Of a stretch of 64,000 nucleotides of DNA, positions 29,501 through 38,614 are shown piece by piece; position 1 is the stretch's first letter, and each line of letters begins with the position of its first letter. A program made the translations under genes and the position numbers. Origin of the DNA: Phymatolithon calcareum (Eukaryota > Rhodophyta > Florideophyceae > Hapalidiales); contig OZ345365.1 in the NCBI GenBank assembly GCA_977006965.1, positions 186,001 to 250,000 on the forward strand. Reading direction: 5' to 3'. The notes under the pieces were generated by a model. That model was not told the DNA's origin and searched no databases. It worked only from the letters and a program-made list of their open reading frames with translations.

Positions 29501-30585
29501 GCCATAGGAACGCTTGCCTGCGCAGCTGGGGATGGCAACAGTTGAAAGCCGAACCGAGCTGCTTACTTTACGTCGACAAAACGTCAGGAGAATACGCGCG
29601 ACTACTGGCCGACACAGATGACTTTGTATTGACCTCGCCCTCCGCGGCTCTACTCGAGCAGCTCCTCGGGAAAATGCGAAACAAGTGGGACGTCAAGGAG
29701 CAACGACCGGTACAACAACATATGGGCATAGCAATTACCCGAACAAGAGAAGGAATACTTCTCAGCATACGCAAGCATGTGGAGCAACTGCTCGACGATT
29801 TTGGCCTCCAGCAGGCCAACACGGTCAAAACACCTCATGATCCCCGCGCCGACCTCACTGCGCCTAAGGAGCACGAATCGGCTATTTCGGAGGAGGATAA
29901 GGCACGCTACAAGCGCGGCGTTGGTCTTGTGCGTTTCATTGTCGACACAGTGGTTTATGAAGCCGCCTATATTGCTTCTCAACTCGCTCGAGCCGCGCAC
30001 GACCCTACTGCGCGCCACTTAGCCGCGTTAAAACGTCTTGCACGGTACTTGTCTGCTAATCGGAACGCACATCTCTTCTATAAGCTCAGCGGTGACCACG
30101 AGCTCAAGGCGTATGCTGACAGCGACTACGCGGCATGTCCCGACACACGCCGATCCCGCACGGGCATCGCCATTTCCTACGCTGGTGATCTAATATTTTG
30201 GAAGAGTGTACTTCAAAAATCAGTGACACTTTCTACCGGAGAAGCTGAGTATATGGCCGCATCTGAAGCCGCCCGTGTCATTGTGTGGCTGCAGCAGCTC
30301 GCAGAAGAATGGCGAATACCCATTCCGAACCCAACTCGTCTTCTTGTCGATAACACAGCTGCAATCGCAATGTCTGTTGCGAACGGGACAACGACAAGGT
30401 CGAAGCACATTGACACGCGCGCACATTACATCCAAGAGCAAGTACAGCGCAATAAGATCGCACCTGAGCATACACCGAGCGCACAGCAAGTCGCAGACAT
30501 GTTTACGAAACCGCTACCGCCTACCAAGTTTCATCGTAACATTGAGCTCATACGCAGCGACGTGCAAGAAGCTGCGCAGGGCTGA
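26536..30585 (+). CDS. copia-2 gag-pol polyprotein
   Basis: 1349 residues, one frame. Gag comes first, with a zinc-knuckle-like CMLHKMDNHKQDDDRC from C229. The protease site is LLDSAATHH at D303 (Ala where Gly is usual). The integrase zinc domain runs from H441 to C475/C478; catalytic D505, D567 and E603 give the exact D35E spacing. Reverse transcriptase has D936 in DVPNAY and D1028-D1029 in ADTDDFV, which replaces the usual YVDD. RNase H has D1195, E1236/E1238 and D1272, with SKHID and ADMFTKPL at the end. All catalytic acids are present. The stop codon TGA is also the first three bases of the 3' LTR. Start chosen as the first Met of the frame after the leader. Confidence 0.95.
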   Translation: MDDSNRVPTRPWPTDGVTKLFADATNHRDWRLCVDAVTQGQRAEKLLTRAPLDTDQVEVAQAALLKSFMMLTVHGSFRQAISPMTALEAYVHLCGLAPQTSIHEVAHSAKVKNLDSYPTPAAYVAAHRSRHDQLLSADASHYLASPSAYIADLLGGLPNTPNSHALTELYAYLPDIQKNDTTASRLTAAILRLPTSSKGNRNTRNSGAPTDRPRYGRRPGDPTVTNYSCMLHKMDNHKQDDDRCRAMQARRGSLPKPSAAAVTMDPEFVHAVAGSLAAMMEASNDQNDNVNNDSQYMISPLLDSAATHHLTASVGKLRHPRPLHVSVQLANHERATTTAVGSSSIMGSHSPLPLSGALCVPGLSRDLVSAGRLSNDFDITLKRDRFYVTEPSPGVPKDVVATGTRRNNVFMFDGPATRCRSERFSKERSSGVVPRSLQRLHDTFAHAHPDALRRLMVEKPHLKNLLLKCKGNYTCTPCNSAKLTRAPHRSVMRENCRPLHKLSSDTAGPLTQTTRGNRYFTVLADQATEYLMALPTRTKGAAGESLVEAVRQLQRSSGYKVRRLHSDGAGELSEGTPKAYAKAEGITLTKSIPNAPQMNGQSERAIRTLKSCIRTQLTSSGMPNSMWDYALGDCVAKLNAIPRRGSVCSPHHKLFGSPPRFPLRAPFGAQGIVPNKARKPSSLSMRGIKCRYLAPLSDAVVAVRDEKSRKIIEARGADFVPIKPRGPNQPPSESLASPSLEGHDSLPSATLTSRSNSRMRPRTPQPTTIIAGSRRVLRKRATLRKPARFHDGDLDEIGGAPAASAVAVELDTPTTPPTNPRSLRETRKGRHAQFHLYWKKAHDLFIDTNLALGAWELVDPEPTDKPVPHLWAYHYKTAPGGALQAVSARCTVRGDLMRPGTHFDPLRTAAQSPSHTARRLLYARAALAGEYIRSADVPNAYPRAPSDPSYRVTMQQPRRADGTLTSPGKLIRVSRAQMGSPDGGYLWERHRNACLRSWGWQQLKAEPSCLLYVDKTSGEYARLLADTDDFVLTSPSAALLEQLLGKMRNKWDVKEQRPVQQHMGIAITRTREGILLSIRKHVEQLLDDFGLQQANTVKTPHDPRADLTAPKEHESAISEEDKARYKRGVGLVRFIVDTVVYEAAYIASQLARAAHDPTARHLAALKRLARYLSANRNAHLFYKLSGDHELKAYADSDYAACPDTRRSRTGIAISYAGDLIFWKSVLQKSVTLSTGEAEYMAASEAARVIVWLQQLAEEWRIPIPNPTRLLVDNTAAIAMSVANGTTTRSKHIDTRAHYIQEQVQRNKIAPEHTPSAQQVADMFTKPLPPTKFHRNIELIRSDVQEAAQG

Positions 30586-30865
30586 TAGCTTCGCGTTTCT
30601 TCCAGCTCCTCGCCCCTGCTGCACATTTCGCATCGACAGCTTCGCCACTCACACACGTGGTGGACTACTCCACGTGTACCTCGCATGCCTGCACCCTACT
30701 GCACCCTCACCAGGCAAGCCAGGCACGAGACTAGTGACTGGCGCATGCCGTCTGCATGCCGCACTATGTGTGCCTGCGTGTGTCTCCTGGCACGCAGGGC
30801 CACCAGAAAACCATAAGTAGACTAGCTAGCCCCTCAGGAGTAAAGGTAGAGGTTAGAAGCCAACA
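30583..30865 (+). repeat. copia-2 3' LTR, TSD GGAAA at 30866-30870
   Basis: Full 283-bp form. No strong polypurine tract is visible before it; GCGCAGGGC is the nearest candidate. Confidence 0.9.
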
Positions 30866-30870
30866 GGAAA

Positions 30871-31133
30871 ACGTGCGCTGCGTGCCAAGTGCCGCCTTGA
30901 TTATCACGCACGGTCAGTTGCTGGAGAATTTCGTTGATATCATGGGTGTTGCTGCCGCAACGGACGCGAACGTGAATATTGAATCGAGCAGATATGCGCA
31001 CTTGTCGCAATGGGCTATTTCCATTGTAAACGGATCCATTGCGAAAAGCCCGATTCATGTCACTGGTGCAAATAGCGAGGTAGAGCTAAAGGTCATTTCC
31101 GGCAAGCACGCGTCGTGTCCATTATCGCCATAG
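30871..31133 (+). pseudogene. 37-38-residue repeat protein gene, 3' part
   Basis: Directly after the TSD the frame gives NVRCVPSAALIITHGQLLEN, FVDIMGV and DANVNI, another unit of the repeat seen before 26093 (lead NV, hydrophobic strand, GxLxxxVD). It ends at a stop at 31133. Skipping copia-2 and one TSD copy puts the upstream frame-2 sequence MDLYDVE directly in frame with NVRC, which shows the gene was one piece before insertion. Confidence 0.65.
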
Positions 31134-31830
31134 CATGGATGCGCACGTCTTAACGTTACTTCGTTATGCTCACACCCAGCACATACTTATAGCTATTATT
31201 CTCTGATTCTAAAACCCTTGCAGCAGACGCGAAATAGCGAGACTGAAATTGTCGGCATCGCTGTCCGGCTTGAAGTTCTCCGTTTGGAGCGAAATAAATG
31301 AACATTCCGCCCTTCTCACTGTACCGCCACTTATCCTAATCCACCGCCCTTGGGGGAGAGTAAGGTGCGCCCGCGGGGATTGCAAATTTCGAATGTTTTC
31401 TTCGCGCATGTAGAAAGCGTACACCATGAACAAATTATTTAATAATTGTTGCGATACGAAAGTGGTCCGGGCATCCTGTTGGGAACAGAGATTCCGCGCC
31501 ACATGCAACGTATTCTATGCACACGCTTCTTTTTCGTGTCGATCTTTTTCGTTCAGTGTCAGCTCATGAACCCACGTACTCTCTTGCATACCGTGAAGAC
31601 ACCAATTGCGGCTTCAAAACGAGGAAGTCGTTGTAATGCGCAGAGAGTACTCTCAGAATTGTACGGTATATATTGGCAGGTTTTACAACAACCCGAAGCC
31701 AAAAGGGTCCGAGTAGACCAGGAGAGAAAAAGAGCGGGAGAGCATGAATGAAGGAAAGAGATGTAACGCAGGGTGTTACAGAGAGAAAAACAAAACCCCA
31801 AAAAATAGAATATTGGAGGCGACGTGCAAA
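31134..31830. other. Unassigned sequence
   Basis: A 99-codon minus frame at 31209-31508 and overlapping short frames have no recognisable motif or repeat partner. Confidence 0.3.
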
Positions 31831-32260
31831 ACAAACAGTTGTGGTCAAGGAGGGGTGCAGGACTTTGGACTTTGCTTGGTCGAAGGACTCGCAGGCGAAA
31901 ATGGGCCTGTAGGATACGAGCGGTCGAGGCGAAAAGAATCCCAGGAAGGTGTAGAAGCTCTAGAACTCCACGCGGTCGAAGGGACGAACGGGAGAACTTC
32001 GTGCAGAATCCAAGCAATCGAACAGAAAAAATTCGACCAACTTCCACCTTCATTTAGTCAGATGAAGGAACTAGTTTACTTATACACTGCAAACGAAGCG
32101 AAACACAGCACGCGGATAGGCAAAAGACACGATCCAATCATCATGAAACAAGAGCACCGCAGCCGTGCAGCTTTGTGAGAAAGCGACGGGAAGGGTGCCA
32201 ACTTTCCTCAAGTTGGGCTTCATTGTACATTTTCAATAAATACACTTAAACACGACAAAG
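31830..32260 (+). pseudogene. LINE-D coding fragment and 3' end
   Basis: Coding piece with GTNGRTSCRIQAIEQKKFDQ, LPPSFSQMKELVYLY; then GTGCCAACTTTCCTCAAGTT and TTTTCAATAAATACAC, the LINE-D 3' end shared with 33.3 kb (minus) and 60.7 kb. No catalytic domain. Confidence 0.6.
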
Positions 32261-32625
32261 CAGCGGGCGCGGCACCGTCTTCCAGCAAGTATGGAAATGC
32301 ATTTGAAGAGCGTACACGACAAAAGTGTGGCCGGTGGAACGTTGACGCGGATGAGGAGCGGAGACGACGGTGAGGTCAACTGGCTCCAATTTATCCAAAT
32401 ACCACGGCCTATTGGCTCTTGGTAAGTTCAGAATGTGAGGCTGCTTTGTCGTATGCTGTCAACGAGGTTCGACCGGTGCACGATGTCCATGTCTGTAGTC
32501 AATGAGCCTGTTTGCGTTCATAGCGATGTTCAATATGCTCACGATGATCATCACTATCGTGAACAAATTGTCCATCCCTCGTTCCCTACTCATTACTTTA
32601 CATTCTGCAAAGACTTTGACATCCA

Positions 32626-32812
32626 GTCGCAAGCAAGTGTTGAATGACGTTTCGTCAAGGGCACACGGATGTCGCCGTGTAGTGGTGTGTTCACAGGGGA
32701 ACAGCTTCGCAAGTACCCAAAGTGACATCTCGGGAACATTTCAGATGGCCCTCAGACGTGGAGAATACATTGTGTACCTCAAATAAAATCTCGCAATAAA
32801 GAAAGAAAGACA
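32626..32812 (+). repeat. tRNA-derived SINE, copy 3, head lost
   Basis: Starts at CGCAAGCAAGTGTTGAATGA, matching the body of copies 1 and 2 just after box B. The tail is GCAATAAAGAAAGAAAGACA. More diverged than the others. Confidence 0.7.
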
Positions 32813-32861
32813 ATGACGTATACACTCGTACAGTACGGGTCGTACTCTTTGCGTACCCTTT

Positions 32862-33272
32862 ATGATACCGGAGCATATAACAAAAGCAGTATGGCTGAAG
32901 AGATTGGCACCAGAGCCAGAGAGCATAATGGAGACCCTTGAATGCACGCTAGCAGAGTATGACGTTGAAGGAGAAAAAAGACTGGAATCAGAAACGGAGC
33001 TAAATGAGCTCTTACTATTTGGCAAGACACTATAGAACGCATGGAGAACGAAGAAGGCTTTTACTGATTCGCAGAAGGCAAAGCAAGATTCGGTCGAGTC
33101 CATGAACCAACAACCCTGTAGAGGACTGAAATTGTATTACTTTGTATCCTGAGATTTCCCGTCCGCCTTTCTTGCGGGCGTTTCGTGAGCTGCAAAAAGG
33201 TAGGTTTCATCAGAGGAGGCCTTGCCCATATCTTCGGAAGTCTGTGAAGCTTAAAAATAAACTTGAATTAAA
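32862..33272 (+). pseudogene. LINE-B ORF2 tail and 3' end
   Basis: Decayed codons for GTRAREHxxxxE, then the 3' UTR with CTTGCCCATATCTTCGGAAG and a TTAAAAATAAACTTGAA terminus. Several stops. Confidence 0.7.
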
Positions 33273-33302
33273 AAAACATGATAAAAGAAATATTTTCGGA
33301 TA

Positions 33303-33770
33303 AGTATCGTCTTGAAGTGGATTTATTGAGAAGGTAACATGTGTCCAAACTTGAGGAAAGTCAGCACCTTTCTTAGCGTTCTACTACACTCGAGCCTTCA
33401 GTTGCTTTAATCAGAATTTCGCAGTATCTCTTCAATGGCTCGAGCCACGTTGTTCTCCTCTGTAAGGGTCCATGTGGTCTTCTTCAGGATATTGTTGAGT
33501 GTTCTAACTATCCATGCTCCTTGACTGTTCATCTATTCTATCAACGTTGGGCAGATTTCTTAGATAGTGAAATACAACTCATCTTGCGCAGAGAATTCTG
33601 TGCTTGTTTTCTTTCATCCTCACTCTTGGTGCGGTAGACCATTCTCGGAAAAAGTAATTTTCCTGGCTCGGAGTTCTTCTTGGGCACATCTATCTTGGTC
33701 GTGAGTTGGCGTGTTCGATTTTCACGTGAGGCCGAGCTGAGGGTAAGTGTCATCATCTACAATTCTACAA
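33303..33770 (-). pseudogene. LINE-D ORF2 tail and 3' end
   Basis: The minus strand gives KKNSEPGKLLFPRMVY and, frame shifted, NSQGAWIVRTLNNILKK, matching GSQGAWAVRTLKSILRK at 60.5 kb. The 3' end is GACTTTCCTCAAGTTTGGAC and TTCTCAATAAATCC. Dead fragment. Confidence 0.65.
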
Positions 33771-33829
33771 ATTGGCTCTCACCATTCAGCTGATGTGCAG
33801 TAATATGAAATACTTTCAAGACGAATGAC

Positions 33830-34150
33830 ACTGGAGGAGAGAGATAAGGTTTGAATTGACGAATATTGTGCAGACAAGAGCAATGCAGTTCCGCAACCCA
33901 GAGGAATATACATTACAAATAAGAGGAAGTCCATGTGATGTAAGATGACAGCTGGTAGATAGCACACTACGCCAGCTCCTGGAAATCCTGACTGATTCTT
34001 ACAGAATGGGGCTCATGGGCCAGCTCAACTGTATAGGAGCACCTGCGGAGTGACCGACACTGTCAGTGGCTCAATAGGGCCGTGGGAACAACCCCGATCG
34101 CGCCGCCAACTGTCACAAAGCAGTGCGATACTTAAGCGCATCCCGCAGGC
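33830..34150 (+). repeat. Interspersed repeat R2, intact copy
   Basis: Shares GATAAGGTTTG, CCAGAGGAATATACATTACA, GATGTAAGATGACAG, CCAGCTCCTGGAAATCC and a tRNA-like CCAGCTCAAC...GGAGCACCT with 51626-51817 plus 57133-57254. There the same repeat is split by full-length LINE-C, so this copy is the empty-site form. Confidence 0.75.
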
Positions 34151-34175
34151 CAAGATCGCGGTCTATGAAGTAAAG

Positions 34176-34228
34176 AGACACCCAGGGACCTCAGTTGATA
34201 GATTCAACTGAGGTCCCTGGGTGTCTCG
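34176..34228. repeat. Perfect inverted repeat, 24-bp arms, 5-base loop
   Basis: Arms 34176-34199 and 34205-34228 (GAGACACCCAGGGACCTC and its complement). The right arm is in frame with LINE coding sequence (LRSLGVSLRAL); the left arm is an inverted copy added at the fragment edge. Confidence 0.9.
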
Positions 34229-34388
34229 TTGCGGGCACTCAGCCCCTTGAAAGCAGTGAAGACCTACAAGGGGTTGATCCAACCAGGATGAGAGTATGCC
34301 ATGCACCTGATTCCATGGACGCCGAGAGTCCGGACGGCAATCGCAGCAGTTGACAAGACATAATGGACCGAATACTTGTGCGAAATAA
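34205..34388 (+). pseudogene. LINE ORF2 fragment bordered by foldbacks
   Basis: Codons for LRSLGVSLRAL, KAVKTYKGLIQP, stop, EYAMHLIPWTPRV, matching ORF2 downstream of reverse transcriptase (KSLVQSRWEYAVHLTPW at 56.2 kb). The stop is TGA at a Trp position. Both ends carry short inverted copies of themselves. Confidence 0.65.
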
Positions 34389-34415
34389 TATTTCGCACAA
34401 TTATTCGGTCCATTA
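34361..34415. repeat. Inverted repeat, 27-bp arms, one mismatch, 1-base loop
   Basis: Arms 34361-34387 and 34389-34415 around GCGAAATA-A-TATTTCGC. Only one position fails to pair. Confidence 0.9.
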
Positions 34416-34437
34416 TCGAAAAACCCGCTATATCAGA

Positions 34438-34743
34438 CTTAATCTTCTTAGCCGAATGTCCCTCCCTCAGTCCATGCCTATGCAATATATTCATAGATAC
34501 GTTCGCCGAAGCCGCCGCCCAAGTACCAAGAATTGTGTCTGAACTTTCAGAGCAGTTATTTGCTGATGATGTTCTTCTTCAGGCAAAGAATGTCAAAGGG
34601 TTGCAAAAACTATTGAACATAGTCACGAAGTGGGCAGGCGAGAACTCCATGAAATGGAACACAAAACCAGGAAAGAGTGAGGTCCTTAAGTACAAAGGCC
34701 TCCAAAAGAAGAAATTTTTCTTTGCAGGAAAAGGGGATATGTG
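34438..34743 (+). pseudogene. LINE-A reverse transcriptase fragment
   Basis: Reads SPCLCNIFIDTF, LSEQLFADDVLLQAKNVKGL and WAGENSMKWNTKPGKSEVL. FADD is the reverse transcriptase catalytic motif of this LINE group. Open but cut on both sides; abuts an oppositely oriented LINE-A at 34744. Confidence 0.75.
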
Positions 34744-35985
34744 TTGATTTATTTTAAAAGCTCCCAAGGCCTCTCTACAAGAGTAACAGGGCCGCTTTCG
34801 CACGATTTTCTAAGCTAACGTAGTTCGGCTTTTCAGTATATCCTTGATTCGTATTTCTCTCCTAACAAGTGCTCTAGTGAGTCGCTTACAATCATTTTCA
34901 ATTTCAGGATTAATCTTGGATGAAGATAGAATGCATTGGAGCGCGACCAGCTCAATCACGGCTGTGACACCAAAGTATGCACCTAGTACTGATTTTCTCC
35001 AAAGAGGTGCTCTATTGAGTTTCAGCCGCAGGCATCGCAACCGTGTAGACCTTTCTCTTACGCGGAGAACCACCGGTAGATTGTTCGAATCAGTGGCATC
35101 TCAATCGATCTTCGCTCTTCTTCCTTTGCCCATAACTCAATTATTTCTTTTCGTCGCACTTTCTTTGAGACTGAGCCCTCCTCCGCTTTATCGAGAGCTT
35201 GCTGCAGATCTTCATATATTTTGAGGCATTCTATGTCCTTGGTTCCCTCCTTAATGATTTCCTATCTCCCAGAATACTCATCTGCTTCATCGAGGCTCTT
35301 CTTCTGTCTCACAAGACTCGCAGAGAACCTTTCTGCTTGGTGTCTTCTGCTCATGGCTGGTGGTTCTAGTCGGCACAGAACTCGCATTCTTCCATAGTGG
35401 TGCTGGGAATATGTCCCAAAAACATATTTGAAGAATAAACCTTCTGCAGATTCGATTGTTGATTGTAATCGCTTTGTCAGTGGCGTCACGTCGAGTGCAT
35501 ACTCCCACTTTGGCAAAATAAGCGACTTGAAGATTCTAATGCATATCACAGGCTGAAAGTCTCGAACATTGACTCCAATATCCCGCAGTTTGTGTATGCA
35601 CCCCACTGCATTTCGTACTCTTGATAATGCCATGTCGTCTGCTACGCCCTTGTGGTTCATGCTTATCCCGAGATACGAGAGCCTCCAAGCTTGATGAAGA
35701 ACTCGACCCGCAATGTGGAAGATGTGTTTCGGAAGTCCCTTGTATTTAAGGATCTCGCTCTTTCTTGGCTTTGTGTTCCAGCTCGTACTATTTTCCTTCG
35801 CCCATGTCGTTGCTATATCAAGCAGCTTCTACATTCCTTCTCCATCCTTTGATTGCAACTGGACATAGTCAGCGAACAGTTGGGCTGGTTTATCAGAGAT
35901 GTCGCTGGGGACCTTCGAGACTGCTTTCGCGAATGTGTCTATGAAGATATTGTACAAGCACGGGCTCAGTACCCCGTCGAGGATT
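34744..35985 (-). pseudogene. LINE-A, 5'-truncated from the RT palm to the 3' end
   Basis: The minus strand runs from SPCLYNIFIDTF through a broken FADY, KWEYALDVTPLTKRL, MRVLCRLEPPAMSRRHQAER and LKLNRAPLWRKSVLGAYFG to TTLA stop at 34810, then GGGAGCTTTTAAAATAAATC. Several stops and shifts; the FADD Asp is changed. Dead. Confidence 0.75.
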
Positions 35986-36270
35986 GAGATTGGATTACTT
36001 TGTATTCAGAATTTTCCCGTCCGCCGTTCTGGTGGGCATTTCGTGAGCTGCACAAAGGTAGGTAGAATAGGAGGAAGCCTTGCCCATATCTTCGGAAGTC
36101 TCTGCGGCTTTTAAAGAAACTTGGAAAAAAACTCTCAATCGATTACTTTACTCACCGCCTATGGCAGACGGTGTGTTTCAACGGTCTACAAACTGGAAGG
36201 TAGCAACTGAGGAAGCCTTGCCCGTATATTCGTAAGATTGTGAGGCTTTTAAATGAATTTCAATTAAAAA
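35986..36270 (+). mobile_element. Two LINE-B 3' ends in tandem
   Basis: Both 35986-36125 and 36196-36270 end with CTTGCCC(A/G)TAT, TTCGGAAG-like sequence and (G)GCTTTTAAA. Only UTR sequence. Confidence 0.65.
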
Positions 36271-36300
36271 ATTTCTATTTCGATTTTTTGATACTCCGCA

Positions 36301-36604
36301 TGTTGTCCAGAGGTCGAATTGGAGGGCAGACACTGAGTCCGGGAGTAAAAGAATAGTTAATCAGATTCTTTCTTCTACTTTTACTTCAGCTACCAGATGG
36401 GGCGGCTTATATGCCTGTGCGCTGGTGTCTGAATGACACACTAGGTCGCACAATGTAGACTAACTTCTGAGATTATTTCGGGGCTTTCCCACATTTGGGC
36501 ACGCATCCCAAATTTGGAACATTACGTTGCTCTCTCAGAATCAAACTAGCTTACATTGCAGAGATACATTCAAAGTGAACAATACCTATCGTGTCTGCAC
36601 GACA
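36301..36604 (-). repeat. gypsy 3' LTR
   Basis: Pairs with 39601-39904; the same length and ends. Confidence 0.9.
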
Positions 36605-36638
36605 TATCCGTTCCAAAATGAAAAGCCTCTTGTCGAAT

Positions 36639-37874
36639 TTAATCTTCTCCTGCTGCATCATCCTTAGCTCTCCAGTTCTTCTTGGTGACTGCAATGTCAT
36701 CAAAATTTTCAACTGGCTCCCAGCTGGGAGAGATTCTTTTGTCCTGCCACACAACCTTGTACTCCAGATTGCTTTGTGCTGTGTGTTTATGATCAGAAAT
36801 GTGGTCGATTTTGTGGAAGTCAGATTCTACCACAGCATCATCTCCGCGCCTATGACCGAGCTTGAGCTGATCGGCGGGAACGGTCCGCTGCAATATTTCT
36901 CCAGCATCTGAAGCGTCTGTGCAAACTGTGAACATTTCGTTATCGTCTAGGTAAGACAGTATCGTCTTCTTCGCCACTTGATCTTTCAAGAATTCGAATG
37001 TGGAAACCATTTTTGGCGTCCACTGAATGACCCCCGGCTTCCGTCCGACTGCATCCAAAGGTGCTGTGATAGTTGAAAAGTTCGTTATAAATTGATGGTA
37101 GTAGTTGGCGGTACCAATGAACCGCTTTGCCGTCTTAATTCTCACCCAGTGAGTTATTGCAGAAACGTTTTCAGGATCAATTTCAATTCTTTTTCCAGAT
37201 GCAATTAACCCCAGAATGCGAATCATCTTCTGGCCGAACCTGCATTTGTCGGCCCTGACAAGCATGTTGAAAAACGTCAGCCTATTCAGAACAGCCTTCA
37301 CGTTCATGATATGATCCTCCCAATTGCTCGAGAAAATTACAATGTCGTGCACGTAACATGCAACAAAATGCAAGTCTTCAAACGTTTTGTCCATCAGGCG
37401 CTGGACCTTCGCTGTCATCGTCTTGATTCCAAAAGGAGCACATTTGAATCTGTAGTGACGCCCTACCCATTTAAAAGCAACCCAGTTCCGCTGGTCAGGT
37501 GGGATACTGAATCGAAAATATGAATTACGTCTGTCGATAGTTGAGTATATCACATCAGGTCCATGTACGAATCCAAGTTTGTCCAGGATCTCGGATATTT
37601 TTTGCAACGAGTATGATTCATCCTTGAGCCTTGGATTCAGTGGCCTCAAGTCGAAGCATGTGCGTATATCAACCCTTCGTCCGTAGGCGTCCTTCTTCGG
37701 TACTTCTAGAACTGAATAACAGTTTAAACAATCGTTTGGCGCGGGCTCGATAGCACTGGACTCGAGCCAGTTCATGGCGGTGGCAGTGACACGAGGAATT
37801 TCTTGTCGTTTGACAAAATTCATACTCTGCCATATAGGGGTGGTATCATTTGGCTCGATTGTAAGTATAGCCAA
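36639..37874 (-). pseudogene. gypsy reverse transcriptase fused to chromodomain
   Basis: 411 open codons. FDLRPLN at 74-80 and D114 are gypsy reverse transcriptase motifs, but the active site reads YVHD at 174-177 instead of YVDD, losing a catalytic Asp. FTVCTDAS at 315-322 is the RNase H start; then, after about 25 residues, VESDFHKIDHISD, EYKVVWQDKR and SWEPVENF (349-391) form a chromodomain, which in chromoviruses sits at the integrase C-terminus and guides insertion to modified chromatin. The join reflects deletion of RNase H and integrase, here in frame. Confidence 0.85.
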
Positions 37875-38446
37875 GGGATGAGTGCACCTGCCGTATGTAT
37901 ACTTGAAGATTTTGATTCTCCTTCAAAACCGTTGCAACGGAGCCGTCCAGCTCCTCAGCAGTCATGCCGTCGACTTCAGGATCTGAATCATCTTCCTCTT
38001 CAGCACCATTGATATCTTTAGTGGTGTCTGCGGGTTTCGCAGGAGCACCACTTAGCTTATAGCCGAAAATATTGAAGTGGCTGAGTCTGATAACCATGTC
38101 TCGGCCAGGTTGCCTTTTTAACACGTCAGATTCGCAGGGAACAGTGCCAATTCGTTGGGCCATGATTTCACCTTTTCCTTTCCTGATTACAACTCTTGGC
38201 GTCGAGTTTGAGGTTGTTCTGGTCCACGAATGCCATTGATATAAACATGCACGTCGCTCCTAAGTCAACCAGGGGATTGCCACCGATGTCTTTAATTGCG
38301 ACTGTGATGTATATGAGCTCGGCTGCATCCTGGGGAAGATGTGTGTTGTTCAGCTCATGATCCGCGCAAAGGGTTGCACTTTCCAGCCCGGCGTCAAAAG
38401 TGTTCAAAGGATCTGTAATTTCCTCTTGGATTTCCTCAGCAGCCAT
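37846..38446 (-). pseudogene. gypsy protease region
   Basis: The frame 38168-38446 holds PLVDLGATCMFIS, the aspartic protease motif DSGAT with Ser changed to Leu. A stop and frame change separate it from 37846-38163, which bridges to reverse transcriptase. Confidence 0.65.
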
Positions 38447-38614
38447 GTAGTTTCCTTGATTTTCTTCGGTATCGTCTCATACATGGGTCGGATTCCAGAG
38501 TTTTTTGCATCTGAAGCAGGACTTCCTTGGTTTCCTGTCTTTAGGAGTTGCCTCCTCGCTTCTCACAGTACGTTTGGAGCGGTTTACTCGATGCTCATCA
38601 GTCGAATGTCCGCG

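Larger units (their letters stand above)
26094..30865 (+). mobile_element. copia-2: Ty1/copia element with intact polyprotein
   Basis: 4772 bp, flanked by GGAAA at 26089-26093 and 30866-30870. LTRs are 232 bp (left) and 283 bp (right), starting TGATAGC and ending CCAACA. Aligned parts are almost identical, and the length gap is a clean 51-bp deletion in the left copy. The primer site is at 26326. A single frame of 1349 codons encodes all domains, so this is the youngest and possibly competent LTR element here. It splits the repeat-protein gene. Confidence 0.95.
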
